From positions 992,001-1,056,000 of the forward strand of contig NZ_JAVDSL010000001.1 in the NCBI RefSeq assembly GCF_031455295.1: a stretch of DNA of 64,000 nucleotides, given 5' to 3'. A program made the position numbers and the translations under genes. The stretch is from Leifsonia sp. 1010 (GTDB taxonomy: Bacteria > Actinomycetota > Actinomycetes > Actinomycetales > Microbacteriaceae). Of this stretch, positions 27,681-36,577 are shown piece by piece; within the stretch, counting starts at the first letter, position 1, and each line of letters starts with the position of its first letter. Under the pieces are notes generated by a model. The model saw nothing but the letters and a program-made list of their open reading frames with translations. It did no database searches and was not told the origin of the DNA.

Positions 27681-28249
27681 AGCCGGATGTGGCGCTCGCC
27701 GAACTCACCACCGTCCGCACGCTCGCCGGGCCGCGCATCCGGCTGGTCCCCCTCGGACCCGAGCACTTCGACGATGTCTGGGCCGGCCTCGGCGACGAGG
27801 AGAACATGCGCCTGACCGGGACGCGCGCCGAGTTCACGGAGGAGCTCATCCTCGCGCATCTGTCGCGCATCGGCGCCGCCCCGGACCGCGCCGACTGGGC
27901 GATCCTCGACGCGGCAACGGGCGGCTTCCTGGGCGAGATCGTGCTCAACGAGCTCGACGAGGACAGCGCCTCCATGAACACGCGCATCGCTCTGGCGCCC
28001 GGGCAGCCCGGCCGCGGGTACGGCACGGAGGCGATGACCGTCGTGCTGGACCACGCCTTCGCGGAGATCGGGCTGCACCGCGTCGGACTCGACGTGTACG
28101 GGTTCAACCCGCGGGCGCAGCGGTCGTACGAGAAGGCCGGGTTCGTGGTGGAGGGCCGCCAGCGCGACACCCTGTTCTGGGACGGCGAGTGGACCGACTC
28201 CATCCTGATGAGCGTGCTTCACACCGACCCGCGACCGACGTTCCGCTGA
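27677..28249 (+). CDS. GNAT-family N-acetyltransferase
   Basis: A 190-residue member of the RimJ/RimL-like acetyltransferases. The acetyl-CoA-binding loop is in LAPGQPGRGYGTEAM (R/Q-x-x-G-x-G/A pattern), followed by the HRVGLDVYGFNPRAQRSYEKAGFV segment typical of the family. It acetylates a protein N-terminus, antibiotic or small amine; substrate unknown. The GTG start overlaps the stop of the hypothetical gene upstream, so the pair is cotranscribed. Confidence 0.88.
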   Translation: MKPDVALAELTTVRTLAGPRIRLVPLGPEHFDDVWAGLGDEENMRLTGTRAEFTEELILAHLSRIGAAPDRADWAILDAATGGFLGEIVLNELDEDSASMNTRIALAPGQPGRGYGTEAMTVVLDHAFAEIGLHRVGLDVYGFNPRAQRSYEKAGFVVEGRQRDTLFWDGEWTDSILMSVLHTDPRPTFR

Positions 28250-28281
28250 CCGGATCCTGCGTCCGGTCGGGCTCCAGCCCG

Positions 28282-28310
28282 TTGACAGCGGGTGCGCACG
28301 CGGGCACTAT
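28282..28310 (+). promoter_or_regulatory. Promoter before the EAL gene
   Basis: A consensus -35 TTGACA at 28282-28287 and a -10-like CACTAT at 28305-28310 are separated by 17 bp, about 44 nt before the start codon. Confidence 0.5.
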
Positions 28311-28353
28311 CGCGTCCAGGCCAGAAGACCGTCGGCCGGCGAGGGAGGTGCGC

Positions 28354-29115
28354 GTGGTGACGTGCGAGGTGGAGGCGCGAGAGCTGTCCCACGCCATCGC
28401 CGCGCACGAGCTCGAGGTGCACGTCCAGCCGCAGATCGACCTGGCGACGGGGGAGATCGTCGCCGTCGAGGGTCTCAGCCGATGGACGCATCCCACCCGC
28501 GGTCCCGTCCCTCCCGCGGAGTTCGTGGCGCTCGCCGAAGCCAGCGGATCCATCCACGAGCTGGGGCTGTTCGCGCTGCGCGAGTGCTGCCGGATCGGCC
28601 GTGACTGGCGCGAGCGCGGATACCAGCTCGCCATCGCCGTCAACGTCTCGCCCCTGCAGCTCGAGACCGACCGCTTCTTCGACGAGCTGGAGCGTCAGCT
28701 GGCCGAGTCGGGGCTCCCGCCTGCCGACCTCATCGTCGAGGTGACGGAGGCGGAGCGCATCGAGGACTACGCGGTCGTCGCCGGCAGGCTCGACATCGTT
28801 CAGCAGTGGGGCGTCACGGTGTCGATCGACGACTTCGGAGCCGGACACTCGTCGATCGAACGGGCCGTCGGCGTGCACGCCCGCGAGCTCAAGCTCGACC
28901 GGAGCCTGGTCGCCCGCGGCGACTGGGACGCCGTCGGCGACGCGGTGGCGATGGCCCAGGGCAGCGGCATGCGGGTGGTCGCCGAGGGCATCGAGACCCG
29001 CGAGCAGCTGGAGCAGATCCGCACCTCCGGCTGCGACCGTGCGCAGGGCTACTACATCGCGCGTCCGTGTCCTCCCGATGACCTCGGTGACCGGCTCGGT
29101 TCATTCGTGCGCTAA
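28354..29115 (+). CDS. EAL-domain cyclic-di-GMP phosphodiesterase
   Basis: About 253 residues, essentially one EAL domain. It keeps the residues for catalysis: the first Glu (in VEGLSRW, a variant EGL in place of EAL), NVS, VEVTEAE, IDDFGAGHSS, KLDRS, VAEGIET and QGYYIARP. It should hydrolyse c-di-GMP to pGpG. The start is the GTG at 28354 (or 28357) after GAGGGAGG. It has no sensor domain of its own. It lies 51 bp upstream of a PAS-GAF-GGDEF protein, a typical synthase/hydrolase pair. Confidence 0.9.
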   Translation: MVTCEVEARELSHAIAAHELEVHVQPQIDLATGEIVAVEGLSRWTHPTRGPVPPAEFVALAEASGSIHELGLFALRECCRIGRDWRERGYQLAIAVNVSPLQLETDRFFDELERQLAESGLPPADLIVEVTEAERIEDYAVVAGRLDIVQQWGVTVSIDDFGAGHSSIERAVGVHARELKLDRSLVARGDWDAVGDAVAMAQGSGMRVVAEGIETREQLEQIRTSGCDRAQGYYIARPCPPDDLGDRLGSFVR

Positions 29116-29166
29116 ATTCAATGTGTCCTCGCCGCGAAGCGGCCCAGCCATCCGAAGGAGAGTGCG

Positions 29167-30486
29167 GTGCGGCCCATTGCTGCGGACGATCTGCCCTGCG
29201 CTCTTGTCGAGGTGGATACGGACGGTCGCATCCAGGACGCCAACGAGCTCTTCGTCACCTGGACCGGCCTCTCGATGACGGAGTTGCGCGGCCGGGCGTT
29301 CAGTTCGCTGCGCACACGCATCGCCGGAGTCGGAGGCCGCACCGACGGCCTCGTCCGGCTGGCGCACGTGGACGGGTCGTCGAGAGCCGTGATCGTCGGC
29401 CGTCGCGCCTCCGAGAACGGCGAACTGCTGACCCTGGTGGATGCGACCGAGCGTGCCGAGCACGAGCAGGAGATGGTGCGCTCGCGCACCCTCCAGGAAC
29501 GTACCCGCAACCGACTCGAGCTCATCATCGACTCGTCGATCGCCTTCTCCGCCGCGACGAACGAGCAGTCGCTGGTCGACATCCTCGCCACGACGGTCGC
29601 CAAGGCGTACCAGGCGGAGCAGTCCGCGGTGTTCCTGATCGACGAGCTCGGGATGTTCGCGCAGGCGTCCGGCAGCAACCCGCTCCGCTCGGTGGAGCAG
29701 ACGGGCTCGCTGGTGGAGCAGGCCTCGCAGCTCCGCCGGGTCGTCGCGATCAGCGGTGCGGCGGCCGCGGACGAGTTCGCACCGGTGCTCGGGCAGGCCA
29801 TGCGCGACGCGGGCGTGCACGCCGTCCTGGTGGCTCCCATCCAGCACGACGACGTGCTCTTCGGGCTGTTCACCGCCTTCTTCCTCCACCCGCGTCAGTT
29901 CGACTCCGAGGCGGCTCCGCTGGCCGACGCGCTCGCCGGTCAGGCTGCGCAGGCGATCACCACCCTTCGGCTGCAGCGACAGCTGGAGCACGCCGCCATG
30001 CACGACGAGACGACCGGGCTGCCGAACCGGCGACGCCTCGAGACGCAGCTGATCGAGTACCAGCAGTCGAGCTCCACGCTCGTCGCCACCCTGTTCATCG
30101 ACCTGGACGGGTTCAAGCGGGTGAACGACGCCCTCGGCCACCACACGGGCGATCTGCTGCTCCGGGAAGTGGGACTGCGGCTGCAGGCGGCTGTCCGTCA
30201 GGAGGACCTGGTCGCCCGCTACGGCGGCGACGAGTTCGTGGTGGTCTGCGAGGTGCCCGAAGTGGCGGCCGCCGAAGACGTCGCCGACCGCATCCGCCGC
30301 TCGATCGAGCAGCCCTTCCACGACATCCCGGAAGGCTTCCCGATCAGCGCGAGCATCGGCATGTCGCTCGCGCGCACGCAGGACCCCGGGTGGAACCCGG
30401 ACCGGTTGATCCGCGAGGCCGACCACGCGATGTACTCGGCGAAGAACGCGGGAGGCAACCGCGTCGTTGGCGCCTCGCTCGCCTGA
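29167..30486 (+). CDS. PAS-GAF-GGDEF diguanylate cyclase
   Basis: A 439-residue protein. Residues 1-100 resemble a PAS fold, 110-265 a GAF domain, and 275-430 a GGDEF domain. The active site reads RYGGDEFVV; the product-inhibition I-site RQED sits five residues before it, so cyclase activity is expected to be feedback-limited. It synthesises c-di-GMP from two GTP. No membrane segments, so the sensor is cytoplasmic. A GAAGGAGA site precedes the GTG start at 29167. It is probably in one operon with the EAL gene. Confidence 0.92.
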   Translation: MRPIAADDLPCALVEVDTDGRIQDANELFVTWTGLSMTELRGRAFSSLRTRIAGVGGRTDGLVRLAHVDGSSRAVIVGRRASENGELLTLVDATERAEHEQEMVRSRTLQERTRNRLELIIDSSIAFSAATNEQSLVDILATTVAKAYQAEQSAVFLIDELGMFAQASGSNPLRSVEQTGSLVEQASQLRRVVAISGAAAADEFAPVLGQAMRDAGVHAVLVAPIQHDDVLFGLFTAFFLHPRQFDSEAAPLADALAGQAAQAITTLRLQRQLEHAAMHDETTGLPNRRRLETQLIEYQQSSSTLVATLFIDLDGFKRVNDALGHHTGDLLLREVGLRLQAAVRQEDLVARYGGDEFVVVCEVPEVAAAEDVADRIRRSIEQPFHDIPEGFPISASIGMSLARTQDPGWNPDRLIREADHAMYSAKNAGGNRVVGASLA

Positions 30487-30495
30487 CCGATTTCG

Positions 30496-31557
30496 TTAGC
30501 GGTCGTCCGAGGCGTCGGCGTCCTCCCGCACCCGACGGGCCTCGTCGATCAGCGCCTCCTCCTTGTCCGCCGACTTCTCACTGAGCCGTGTGTCGCGAGG
30601 CGGCAGCTGGATGGTCTCCTCGGCCTCCATCCCGGCCTGCAGCTCGCGCCCCCGTTCGGTCTCGGCGTCGAACTCCGCGCCGAACAGCAACGCGAGGTTC
30701 GCGATCCAGACCCACAGCAGGAAGACGATCACCCCGGCGAGCGGGCCGTACGTCTTCTCGTAGTTCGCGAACGTCGCGACGTAGAACGCGAAGAGGAACG
30801 TGGCGACGGCGAGCACGACGATCGCGATGATCGCGCCCATGCTGATCCAGCGGAACTTGGGCTGACGGGCGTTGGGCGCGGCGTAGTACAGGATCGCGAT
30901 GATCAGGACCACCACGATGAGAAGCAGCGGCCACTTCGCGATCTCCCAGGCGATGCGCGGCGCGGAGCCGAGGCCCAGGGCGTCGCCGATGGCGCGGGTG
31001 ACCGGTCCGGAGACCACGAGGATGAGGGCGACGATCGTCACGAGCACCACGGTGATGACCGTGACGAGCAGCTGCTGCGGCTTGAGCTTCCAGAACGGCC
31101 GGCCCTCGTCGATCTCGTAGATCCGGTTCATCGCGCGGGAGAACGCGCCGACGTATCCGGAGGCGGACCAGATCGCGAGCACGATGCCGGCGACGAGCGC
31201 GAAGCCGGAGGCGGGAGAGTTCACGGCGTTCTCGATCGGACCGCGCAGCAGCTGGGCGGTCGAGCCCGGCGCGACGCCCGTGATGATGCCGAGGATGGCA
31301 TCCGTCGCCGACTTGCCCTGCCCGAGCACGCCGAGCAGCGAGACCAGCGCGATCAGCCCGGGGAAGAGCGACAGGATGCCGTAGTAGGTCAGGGAGGCGG
31401 CGATATCGGTGCACTTATCGGTGCTGAACTCGCGGAAGGTGCGCTTGAGCACCAGCTTCCACGACGATCCTTCGAGGTGGGGAGGGCTGTCCGGCTTGCG
31501 GGAGTCCTCGGGGGAGGGGGCATCGGCCAGGCGCTTGCTGGCCCCGACGTCGCTCAT
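30496..31557 (-). CDS. YihY/BrkB-family membrane protein, copy 1
   Basis: A 353-residue protein with about six membrane segments and the family signature (TDKCTDIAASLTYYGILSLFPGLIALVSLLG, ending ELQ). The tail is acidic and repeat-poor. YihY/BrkB proteins were once misannotated as ribonuclease BN; function is uncertain, with envelope transport suggested. It follows a DUF3618 protein and a holin-X protein on the minus strand, an order repeated at 57905-59638. RBS AGAGGA precedes the ATG. The second copy is at 57905. Confidence 0.88.
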   Translation of the reverse strand: MSDVGASKRLADAPSPEDSRKPDSPPHLEGSSWKLVLKRTFREFSTDKCTDIAASLTYYGILSLFPGLIALVSLLGVLGQGKSATDAILGIITGVAPGSTAQLLRGPIENAVNSPASGFALVAGIVLAIWSASGYVGAFSRAMNRIYEIDEGRPFWKLKPQQLLVTVITVVLVTIVALILVVSGPVTRAIGDALGLGSAPRIAWEIAKWPLLLIVVVLIIAILYYAAPNARQPKFRWISMGAIIAIVVLAVATFLFAFYVATFANYEKTYGPLAGVIVFLLWVWIANLALLFGAEFDAETERGRELQAGMEAEETIQLPPRDTRLSEKSADKEEALIDEARRVREDADASDDR

Positions 31558-31610
31558 CGTGCTGGTCCTCTCGGTTGCGCGTCGCTGACGGGACGGCTGG
31601 TGGGAAAAGA

Positions 31611-31653
31611 GAAGCGCGGCGGGAGGCCCGGGGGAGGCCTTCCGCCGCGCTTC
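31611..31653 (-). terminator. Terminator-like hairpin between DUF3618 and YihY genes
   Basis: A long GC-rich stem (GAAGCGCGGCGG with CCGCCGCGCTTC, one mismatch in the extended arm) spans the gap after the DUF3618 stop. On the minus strand it would attenuate readthrough into the YihY gene. Confidence 0.6.
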
Positions 31654-31663
31654 GTCGTGGGTG

Positions 31664-32242
31664 CTACTGGTCGGACTGCAAGCGCTGTCCGGACTGCTTG
31701 GCGTCGTCGGCGACGTCGGAGGCGCGATCGGTGGCCTCCTCCTTCACGGTGGACACCCCCTCCTGCGCGGTCTCCTTGACCGACTGCACGGCCTGCTGCG
31801 CCGGCTCCTTGAGGTCGTCGGCGACCTGCTTGCCGACCTCGGCGGCCTCGTGGAGCAGCGGCTGCGCGGCGTCCTTCGCGGCGGATGCCAGCTCCTGCTC
31901 CTTGTTGCTCGGCGGGATGAGGGAGGCGATCAGCGCACCGACGCCGAAGGCGATGAGGCCGACGGCGAGCGGGTTGCCCTGCGCCTTATCGACGACGGTT
32001 CGGCCCGCGTCGGCCACGGAGCTGCCGGCGTCGGAGACGGCGCCCCCCACGCCGCTGCGGACGTCGTCGGCGGATCCCATGATCCGTTCGCTGATGGAAT
32101 GGAAGGCGCCCTTCACCTTGCGCGTCTGGCGCTGGGCGATCTTGCTGGGCGTGACCTTGTCGGCCAGGGCGTCCACGTCACCGCTCAGGTTGCGGCGCGT
32201 CGCCTCGATGTCGGCGCGGATCGCGTCGGGGTCGTCGCTCAT
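31664..32242 (-). CDS. DUF3618 protein, long form
   Basis: A 192-residue protein. The N-terminal DUF3618 motif (DPDAIRADIEATRRNLSGDVDALADKV) is followed by a membrane helix (NPLAVGLIAFGVGALIASLIPP) near residue 105 and a long amphipathic Ala/Lys/Glu-rich tail with apolipoprotein-like helical repeats. The stop overlaps nothing, but its ATG overlaps the holin-X gene stop (ATGA), so the two are coupled. The paralogue at 58935 lacks the long tail. Confidence 0.85.
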   Translation of the reverse strand: MSDDPDAIRADIEATRRNLSGDVDALADKVTPSKIAQRQTRKVKGAFHSISERIMGSADDVRSGVGGAVSDAGSSVADAGRTVVDKAQGNPLAVGLIAFGVGALIASLIPPSNKEQELASAAKDAAQPLLHEAAEVGKQVADDLKEPAQQAVQSVKETAQEGVSTVKEEATDRASDVADDAKQSGQRLQSDQ

Positions 32243-32655
32243 CGGTTCTCCTCATTTCGCTTCAGTGTCTCGGGGAATTCTTTGACCGTCTCCACGGTCT
32301 GGGGGGCACCCTTGACGGTCTCGAGCTGCTTGCGACCGCGCAGGTACAGGATCAGTGCGACAACGCCCCAGATGACCGCGACGATCACCGCGGACCAGGC
32401 GTTGCCGACCAGGTAGCCGAGCGCCCACCACAGGGCGATCGACAGGAAGAAGACGGCCATGAGGCCGGCGTAACCCGCGCCGCCGAGCAGTCCAGCGCCC
32501 TTGCCGGCGCGCGTGACGGTCTGCTTGATCTCGGCTTTCGCGAGTTCCATCTCCTGGCGGATCAGGGTGGAGAGGTCGCGACTGACCTCTCCGAGCAGCT
32601 CGCCCAGCGAACTGTTCGCTGCCTGCTGCTCCGAAGGGGTGGGTTGATCGGTCAT
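32239..32655 (-). CDS. Actinobacterial holin-X family membrane protein, copy 1
   Basis: A 138-residue protein of the phage-holin-3_6 superfamily: an N-terminal amphipathic helix (SLGELLGEVSRDLSTLIRQEMELAKAEIK), then two membrane helices and a charged tail. Despite the name, these are usually chromosomal proteins not linked to phage lysis; the role is unknown. It overlaps the DUF3618 gene by 4 bp downstream and the repeat-rich gene (32652-33509) by 4 bp upstream, giving one coupled operon. Confidence 0.85.
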   Translation of the reverse strand: MTDQPTPSEQQAANSSLGELLGEVSRDLSTLIRQEMELAKAEIKQTVTRAGKGAGLLGGAGYAGLMAVFFLSIALWWALGYLVGNAWSAVIVAVIWGVVALILYLRGRKQLETVKGAPQTVETVKEFPETLKRNEENR

Positions 32656-33509
32656 GCCCGGCCTCCGGTGTACCCGGCGCCCGGCAGCTCGGGAAGGTCG
32701 TTGCCGGAGTCGTCGTAGAGGTCACCCGTCGCGGTTCCGTAGCCGCCGGCGGTGGTGCCGGTGCCCACGCCGCCGAGGCCGGTGGTGTCGGCTCCGGTGA
32801 CATCGGGGCTGGGTGCCAGGCCGGTCGTCCCGGCGGTGCCGGTCGTCGCCCCGGTGGTGCCGGTCGATGAGCCTGTGCTGCCGGAGTCGTCCCCGCCGCT
32901 GGCGAGCGCACGGGTGAGCCGGCCCGCGAGCGCCCCCGCGATGGCCGCCGCGGCGATGAAGGTGCCCGGGTTGCGCCGCGCGTACGACTTCACCTCGTTG
33001 AGCAGCGAGCCGGGGTCGCGCTCGTTCAGCCAGCCCGCGATCGCGTGGGTGCGCTGCGCGGCCTGCCGGACGAGGTCGGTCGCCAGTCCGCCCGACTCGG
33101 AGGAGGAGGCCATCTGGTCGAGTTCGTCGCCCACGGAGCGGAGGCCGCTGGCGACCCGCTCCTGCTGCTGTGCGGCCTGGGTCCGGAGCTCCTCCTGCGT
33201 CTGGCGGTAGAGGTCCTTCGCCTGCGACTTCGCCTCTCCCGCGACGTTCTTGGCCTGTTCCTTGGCGGTGGCCGCGACGTCCTTGCCTGCCTCTGCGGCG
33301 GAGCCGGCGACGCGCCCCGCTTCGTCGCGGACGCCGCCCTGGCCACCGGTCGAAGCACCGCCGCTCAGGTCACCGCCGCTCCGGGCGTCGCCGCTCAGCG
33401 AGCCGCCTGTCGGCTGCACCGTCTCGGGGAGGCCGGCCTCCGGCTCGAGCGCGTCGCGTCTGCTGTCGAAGATCGGTGTGTCCGCGGACTGGTCGTCTGA
33501 CATGGTCAT
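32652..33509 (-). CDS. Low-complexity helical membrane protein (LEA-like repeats)
   Basis: About 285 residues, with ATG at 33509 preceded by GAAAGGAAA. Residues 60-130 form a Lys/Ala/Glu-rich amphipathic helix resembling late-embryogenesis-abundant or apolipoprotein 11-mers. A hydrophobic segment follows (NPGTFIAAAAIAGALAGRLTRALA), then a Gly/Thr/Ser-rich tail. Likely an envelope-associated structural or stress protein; function not known. First gene of the holin-X/DUF3618 operon. Confidence 0.75.
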   Translation of the reverse strand: MTMSDDQSADTPIFDSRRDALEPEAGLPETVQPTGGSLSGDARSGGDLSGGASTGGQGGVRDEAGRVAGSAAEAGKDVAATAKEQAKNVAGEAKSQAKDLYRQTQEELRTQAAQQQERVASGLRSVGDELDQMASSSESGGLATDLVRQAAQRTHAIAGWLNERDPGSLLNEVKSYARRNPGTFIAAAAIAGALAGRLTRALASGGDDSGSTGSSTGTTGATTGTAGTTGLAPSPDVTGADTTGLGGVGTGTTAGGYGTATGDLYDDSGNDLPELPGAGYTGGRA

Positions 33510-33654
33510 GACTGCCGTTTCCTTTCGGTGGATGTGTCCGGTTGGGATGTGAGGCCCACTCAAGACATGCGAGAGAAGCGGGTCCAGTGATTGACCGTCC
33601 CCCCGACGGGGGGTATCCGTGCGTGGAGGACTGCCATCAGGCCCGTGCGGCGAC

Positions 33655-33660
33655 TACGGT
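33655..33660 (+). promoter_or_regulatory. -10 box of a leaderless promoter (toroid protein)
   Basis: TACGGT lies 7 nt before the ATG at 33668 without a Shine-Dalgarno sequence between. Confidence 0.5.
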
Positions 33661-33667
33661 GGCGCGC

Positions 33668-34600
33668 ATGGACGTAGAGGACTGGCTGCTCGACTCCGAC
33701 CCGGCCATCCGCTGGCAGGTGCTCCAGGATCTGGTGGGAGCCCCTCCGGAGCAGGTGGCCGCCGAGCGCGCCCGCGTGGCGACGGAGGGCTGGGGCGCCA
33801 CCTTCCTGGCGGAGCAGGCGGAGGACGGACTCTGGGACGGCGGCACGTACCGGCCGGGGTGGATCCCGCCCGAGCGTGACGGTTTCGACGCGTGGAGCGG
33901 CACTCACTTCAGCCTGCAGCAGCTCGTGGACTTCGGTCTCGATCCGACGAGCGAGCAGGCCCGCCGGGCCGTAGCCCGCGTCCGTGAGAATGTTCGCTGG
34001 GAGCACGCCGGCGAGCCCTACTTCGAGGGCGAGACCGAGCCGTGCATCAACGGCGTCGCCCTGACGATCGCCGCCTACTTCGGCGAGGGCGGCGACCGCA
34101 TCGCCGAGACGCTCGTCGGCTCCCGGCTGGACGACGGCGGCTGGAACTGCTGGGCCGAGTACGGCGCCCGGGTGTCGTCCTTCCACTCCACGATCTGCGC
34201 CGTCGAGGGGCTACGCGCGTGGATGCGCGCCGGCGGCGACGACGCGCGCGCGACCGAGGTCGTCGAAGCCGGTGAGGAGTACCTGCTGGAACGCGGCCTG
34301 TACCGACGGCGCACGGACGGCTCCATCCCGGACCCGAGGATCACGATGCTGTCGTATCCCGTGCGCTGGTACCACGACATCCTGCGCGGGCTGGAGTACT
34401 TCCGGCTGCAGGACCGCCGCGACCCGCGCCTGGCGGACGCCGTCGATCTGGTCCGCGGCAAGGCCGACGCCGACGGCCGCTGGGTGCTCGAGAACATCCA
34501 CGAGGGTCCGGTGATCGTCGAGTTCGACATGGAGGGATTCCAGAGCAAGTGGGTGACGCTGCGGGCGCTCCGGGTCCTGCGGTGGTGGGACGCCGCCTGA
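33668..34600 (+). CDS. Alpha/alpha-toroid (terpene/squalene-cyclase-like) protein
   Basis: A 310-residue soluble protein with repeated short helices and QW-like motifs (EDGLWDGGTYRPGWIPP, SRLDDGGWNCWAEYG, WSGTHFSLQQL) as in the toroid fold of squalene cyclases and prenyltransferase subunits. It is half the size of a squalene-hopene cyclase and shows no DXDD catalytic motif, so an enzyme role in hopanoid synthesis is not supported. No membrane segment. Function unknown; family placed by repeat pattern. Confidence 0.7.
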   Translation: MDVEDWLLDSDPAIRWQVLQDLVGAPPEQVAAERARVATEGWGATFLAEQAEDGLWDGGTYRPGWIPPERDGFDAWSGTHFSLQQLVDFGLDPTSEQARRAVARVRENVRWEHAGEPYFEGETEPCINGVALTIAAYFGEGGDRIAETLVGSRLDDGGWNCWAEYGARVSSFHSTICAVEGLRAWMRAGGDDARATEVVEAGEEYLLERGLYRRRTDGSIPDPRITMLSYPVRWYHDILRGLEYFRLQDRRDPRLADAVDLVRGKADADGRWVLENIHEGPVIVEFDMEGFQSKWVTLRALRVLRWWDAA

Positions 34601-34642
34601 CGCCGGATCGCCGACAGGGTCACCGGCGCCGGACGGCCCCGC

Positions 34643-36577
34643 TCACGGCTTGACGGCGGTCAGATCGTCGACCATCAGCGTGACCGGCGCGTTCACGACC
34701 CCGCCCGAGAGGTATCCGGTCACCGCCAGTCCGCCCACACCTTGGAGTGCGGCCGTGCTGTCCGTCGCCGACCGCTGCCAGGCGGAGGGCTCGGGGGTGC
34801 CGTCGGCCCACGCCTTCGTCTCGATGAGCGTCGGGGCGGTCCCGGTGGTCCGCATCCGCACGTTCAGGCGCATACCCGCGGTGTAGGTGACGTTCGGAAC
34901 GGTGGCCGACGTCTGCACGACGACCTCGTTCCCGCCGTTCTGATCGACGCGCACGATCTGGATGGTCACCTTGCCCGCCGACGAGATGATCACTTTGGAT
35001 CCGTACGAGCCGGTCGTCGCGATCCGCCGTCCCTGGACCGTCACGTACACGTTGCCCGAGGAGGGCAGCTTGTCGATCGCCAGCGCGAGCCGGAGGTCGA
35101 TGCCGGTCGCGCTGACCCCGGGAAGCCGGGCGGTGCCGCCTGAGCCCGCGGGGAGCTGGATGCGTCCCGTCCCGCCCGCGACCGAATACAGGCTGGAGCT
35201 GCCCGAGACCGACCAGTTCCCGCCGGTCGGGGCGGTTCCCCAGCCGTTGGTCACGGCTCGCTCGAACGGATCGGCCGCGAGGGTGTCGGCAGGCGGCGGT
35301 GGCGCTGTCACGGTCACCGTGCGCGTGGTCGACGCTGTCGCTCCGCCGTCGTCCAGCACGGTCAGCCGCGCGGTGTAGGTGCCGGCGACGGCGTAGGTGT
35401 GCGTGATCGTGCCGCCGGTGCCCGACGAGCCGTCGCCGAAGTCCCAGGCGAACGAGGTGATCGCGCCGTCCGGGTCGGTCGAGCCCGTTCCATCCAGCGA
35501 GCAGGTCAGGTCGGCGCAGGAGGAGGCGAACACGGCGTTCGGCGGCTGGTTGCCGGCGGCGGGCGGCCCGATCGAGAAGCCGTCCGTGAACGACGGACCC
35601 GCGGCCCGGACGAACGACGCCGTGAGCTGACTCGCGGTCGCGCTGACGTCGAGCGAGCCGTAGAGCGGTGTCGCGGCGCTGCCGTACGAGGCGGCGAAGT
35701 AGCCGGCCTCGCTGTCGGCCGGGTGGACCTCGTAGTTGCCGTTGCCGCCGGTCCCGACCGTCGCGAAGACGGTTCCCGCGCCCTTCACCAGCGTCCCGTC
35801 CGCGTCCGCCACGCATGCCGCGGTGTATGTTCCGGGCGTGATCGCCGGGCAGGCCGCTCCCGTCGCCAGCTGCTTCGTGCGCTGGTAGAGGTGCTCGTGT
35901 CCGGTGAGCACCAGATCCACGCGCTTCGACACCAGCAGGTTGAGGATGTCGGCCCCGGCCTCGCAGGGGTAGTCGCCCAGCGAGAGACAGGGTTTGTGCA
36001 TTCCGACGACGACCCACGGCGTGCCGGCCGCGCGGGCCCCGTCGATGGCGGCCTGCGTCCACGCGTAGTGCGAGGTGCCCGAGGCGTACGTCCAGGTGCC
36101 GTCCAAGAAGGGGAGGCCGGGGGAGATCATGATGAAGCGCACCAGCGGGGCGCCTTGCGGAACGTCGACGTAGTACTCGCGGCCGTACGTTCCGACCGCT
36201 CCGGGGAGCTGGTTCGGGAGGCAGGCCGAGAAGTCGTTGATGTTGCCGTTCTGCCCGCTGCTCTCGTGGTTGCCGGAGACGAGTTCGAAGGGGAAGCCGG
36301 CGCCGGTCCGGCTGGTGACGAGGTCGCACCAGGCCTGCTCCTGGCCGGTGGCACCGTAGGAGAGGTCGCCGAGGGCGAGGTGCAGGTCCGGGCTGAGGTT
36401 CTTGATGCCCGCGAGCACCGCCTGCGCCGCGGTGCCCGGACCGTAGTCGCCGGATGCCGTGAAGTGGACGCTGCCCGCTCCCGCCGCGACCCCCTGGACG
36501 CTCTGCGGCACGCTGACGCTGAGGATGACGGCAGCGGCGGCCAGTCCCGCCACGGTCAGGAATCGATGCTTGCCCAT
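34643..36577 (-). CDS. Secreted metallophosphoesterase with PKD and concanavalin-like domains
   Basis: A 644-residue exported protein: signal peptide at residues 1-30 (MGKHRFLTVAG, cleavage near VQGVAAGA). The catalytic domain (about 40-330) has the metallophosphatase motifs SGDYGPG, LALGDLSYG, SGNHES, VVGMHKP and TGHEHLYQR. A PKD domain (DGTGSTDPDGAITSFAWDFGDGSSG) lies near residues 365-440, and a C-terminal beta-sandwich resembling LamG/concanavalin modules follows. Substrate is likely a phosphoester outside the cell, perhaps for phosphate scavenging (inference). Start at 36577 fits the signal peptide. Confidence 0.88.
   Translation of the reverse strand: MGKHRFLTVAGLAAAAVILSVSVPQSVQGVAAGAGSVHFTASGDYGPGTAAQAVLAGIKNLSPDLHLALGDLSYGATGQEQAWCDLVTSRTGAGFPFELVSGNHESSGQNGNINDFSACLPNQLPGAVGTYGREYYVDVPQGAPLVRFIMISPGLPFLDGTWTYASGTSHYAWTQAAIDGARAAGTPWVVVGMHKPCLSLGDYPCEAGADILNLLVSKRVDLVLTGHEHLYQRTKQLATGAACPAITPGTYTAACVADADGTLVKGAGTVFATVGTGGNGNYEVHPADSEAGYFAASYGSAATPLYGSLDVSATASQLTASFVRAAGPSFTDGFSIGPPAAGNQPPNAVFASSCADLTCSLDGTGSTDPDGAITSFAWDFGDGSSGTGGTITHTYAVAGTYTARLTVLDDGGATASTTRTVTVTAPPPPADTLAADPFERAVTNGWGTAPTGGNWSVSGSSSLYSVAGGTGRIQLPAGSGGTARLPGVSATGIDLRLALAIDKLPSSGNVYVTVQGRRIATTGSYGSKVIISSAGKVTIQIVRVDQNGGNEVVVQTSATVPNVTYTAGMRLNVRMRTTGTAPTLIETKAWADGTPEPSAWQRSATDSTAALQGVGGLAVTGYLSGGVVNAPVTLMVDDLTAVKP

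Noticed and set aside
32239-32655. Prophage remnant (holin)
   Set aside because: Holin-X proteins are common chromosomal genes in Actinobacteria; no other phage genes are near either copy.
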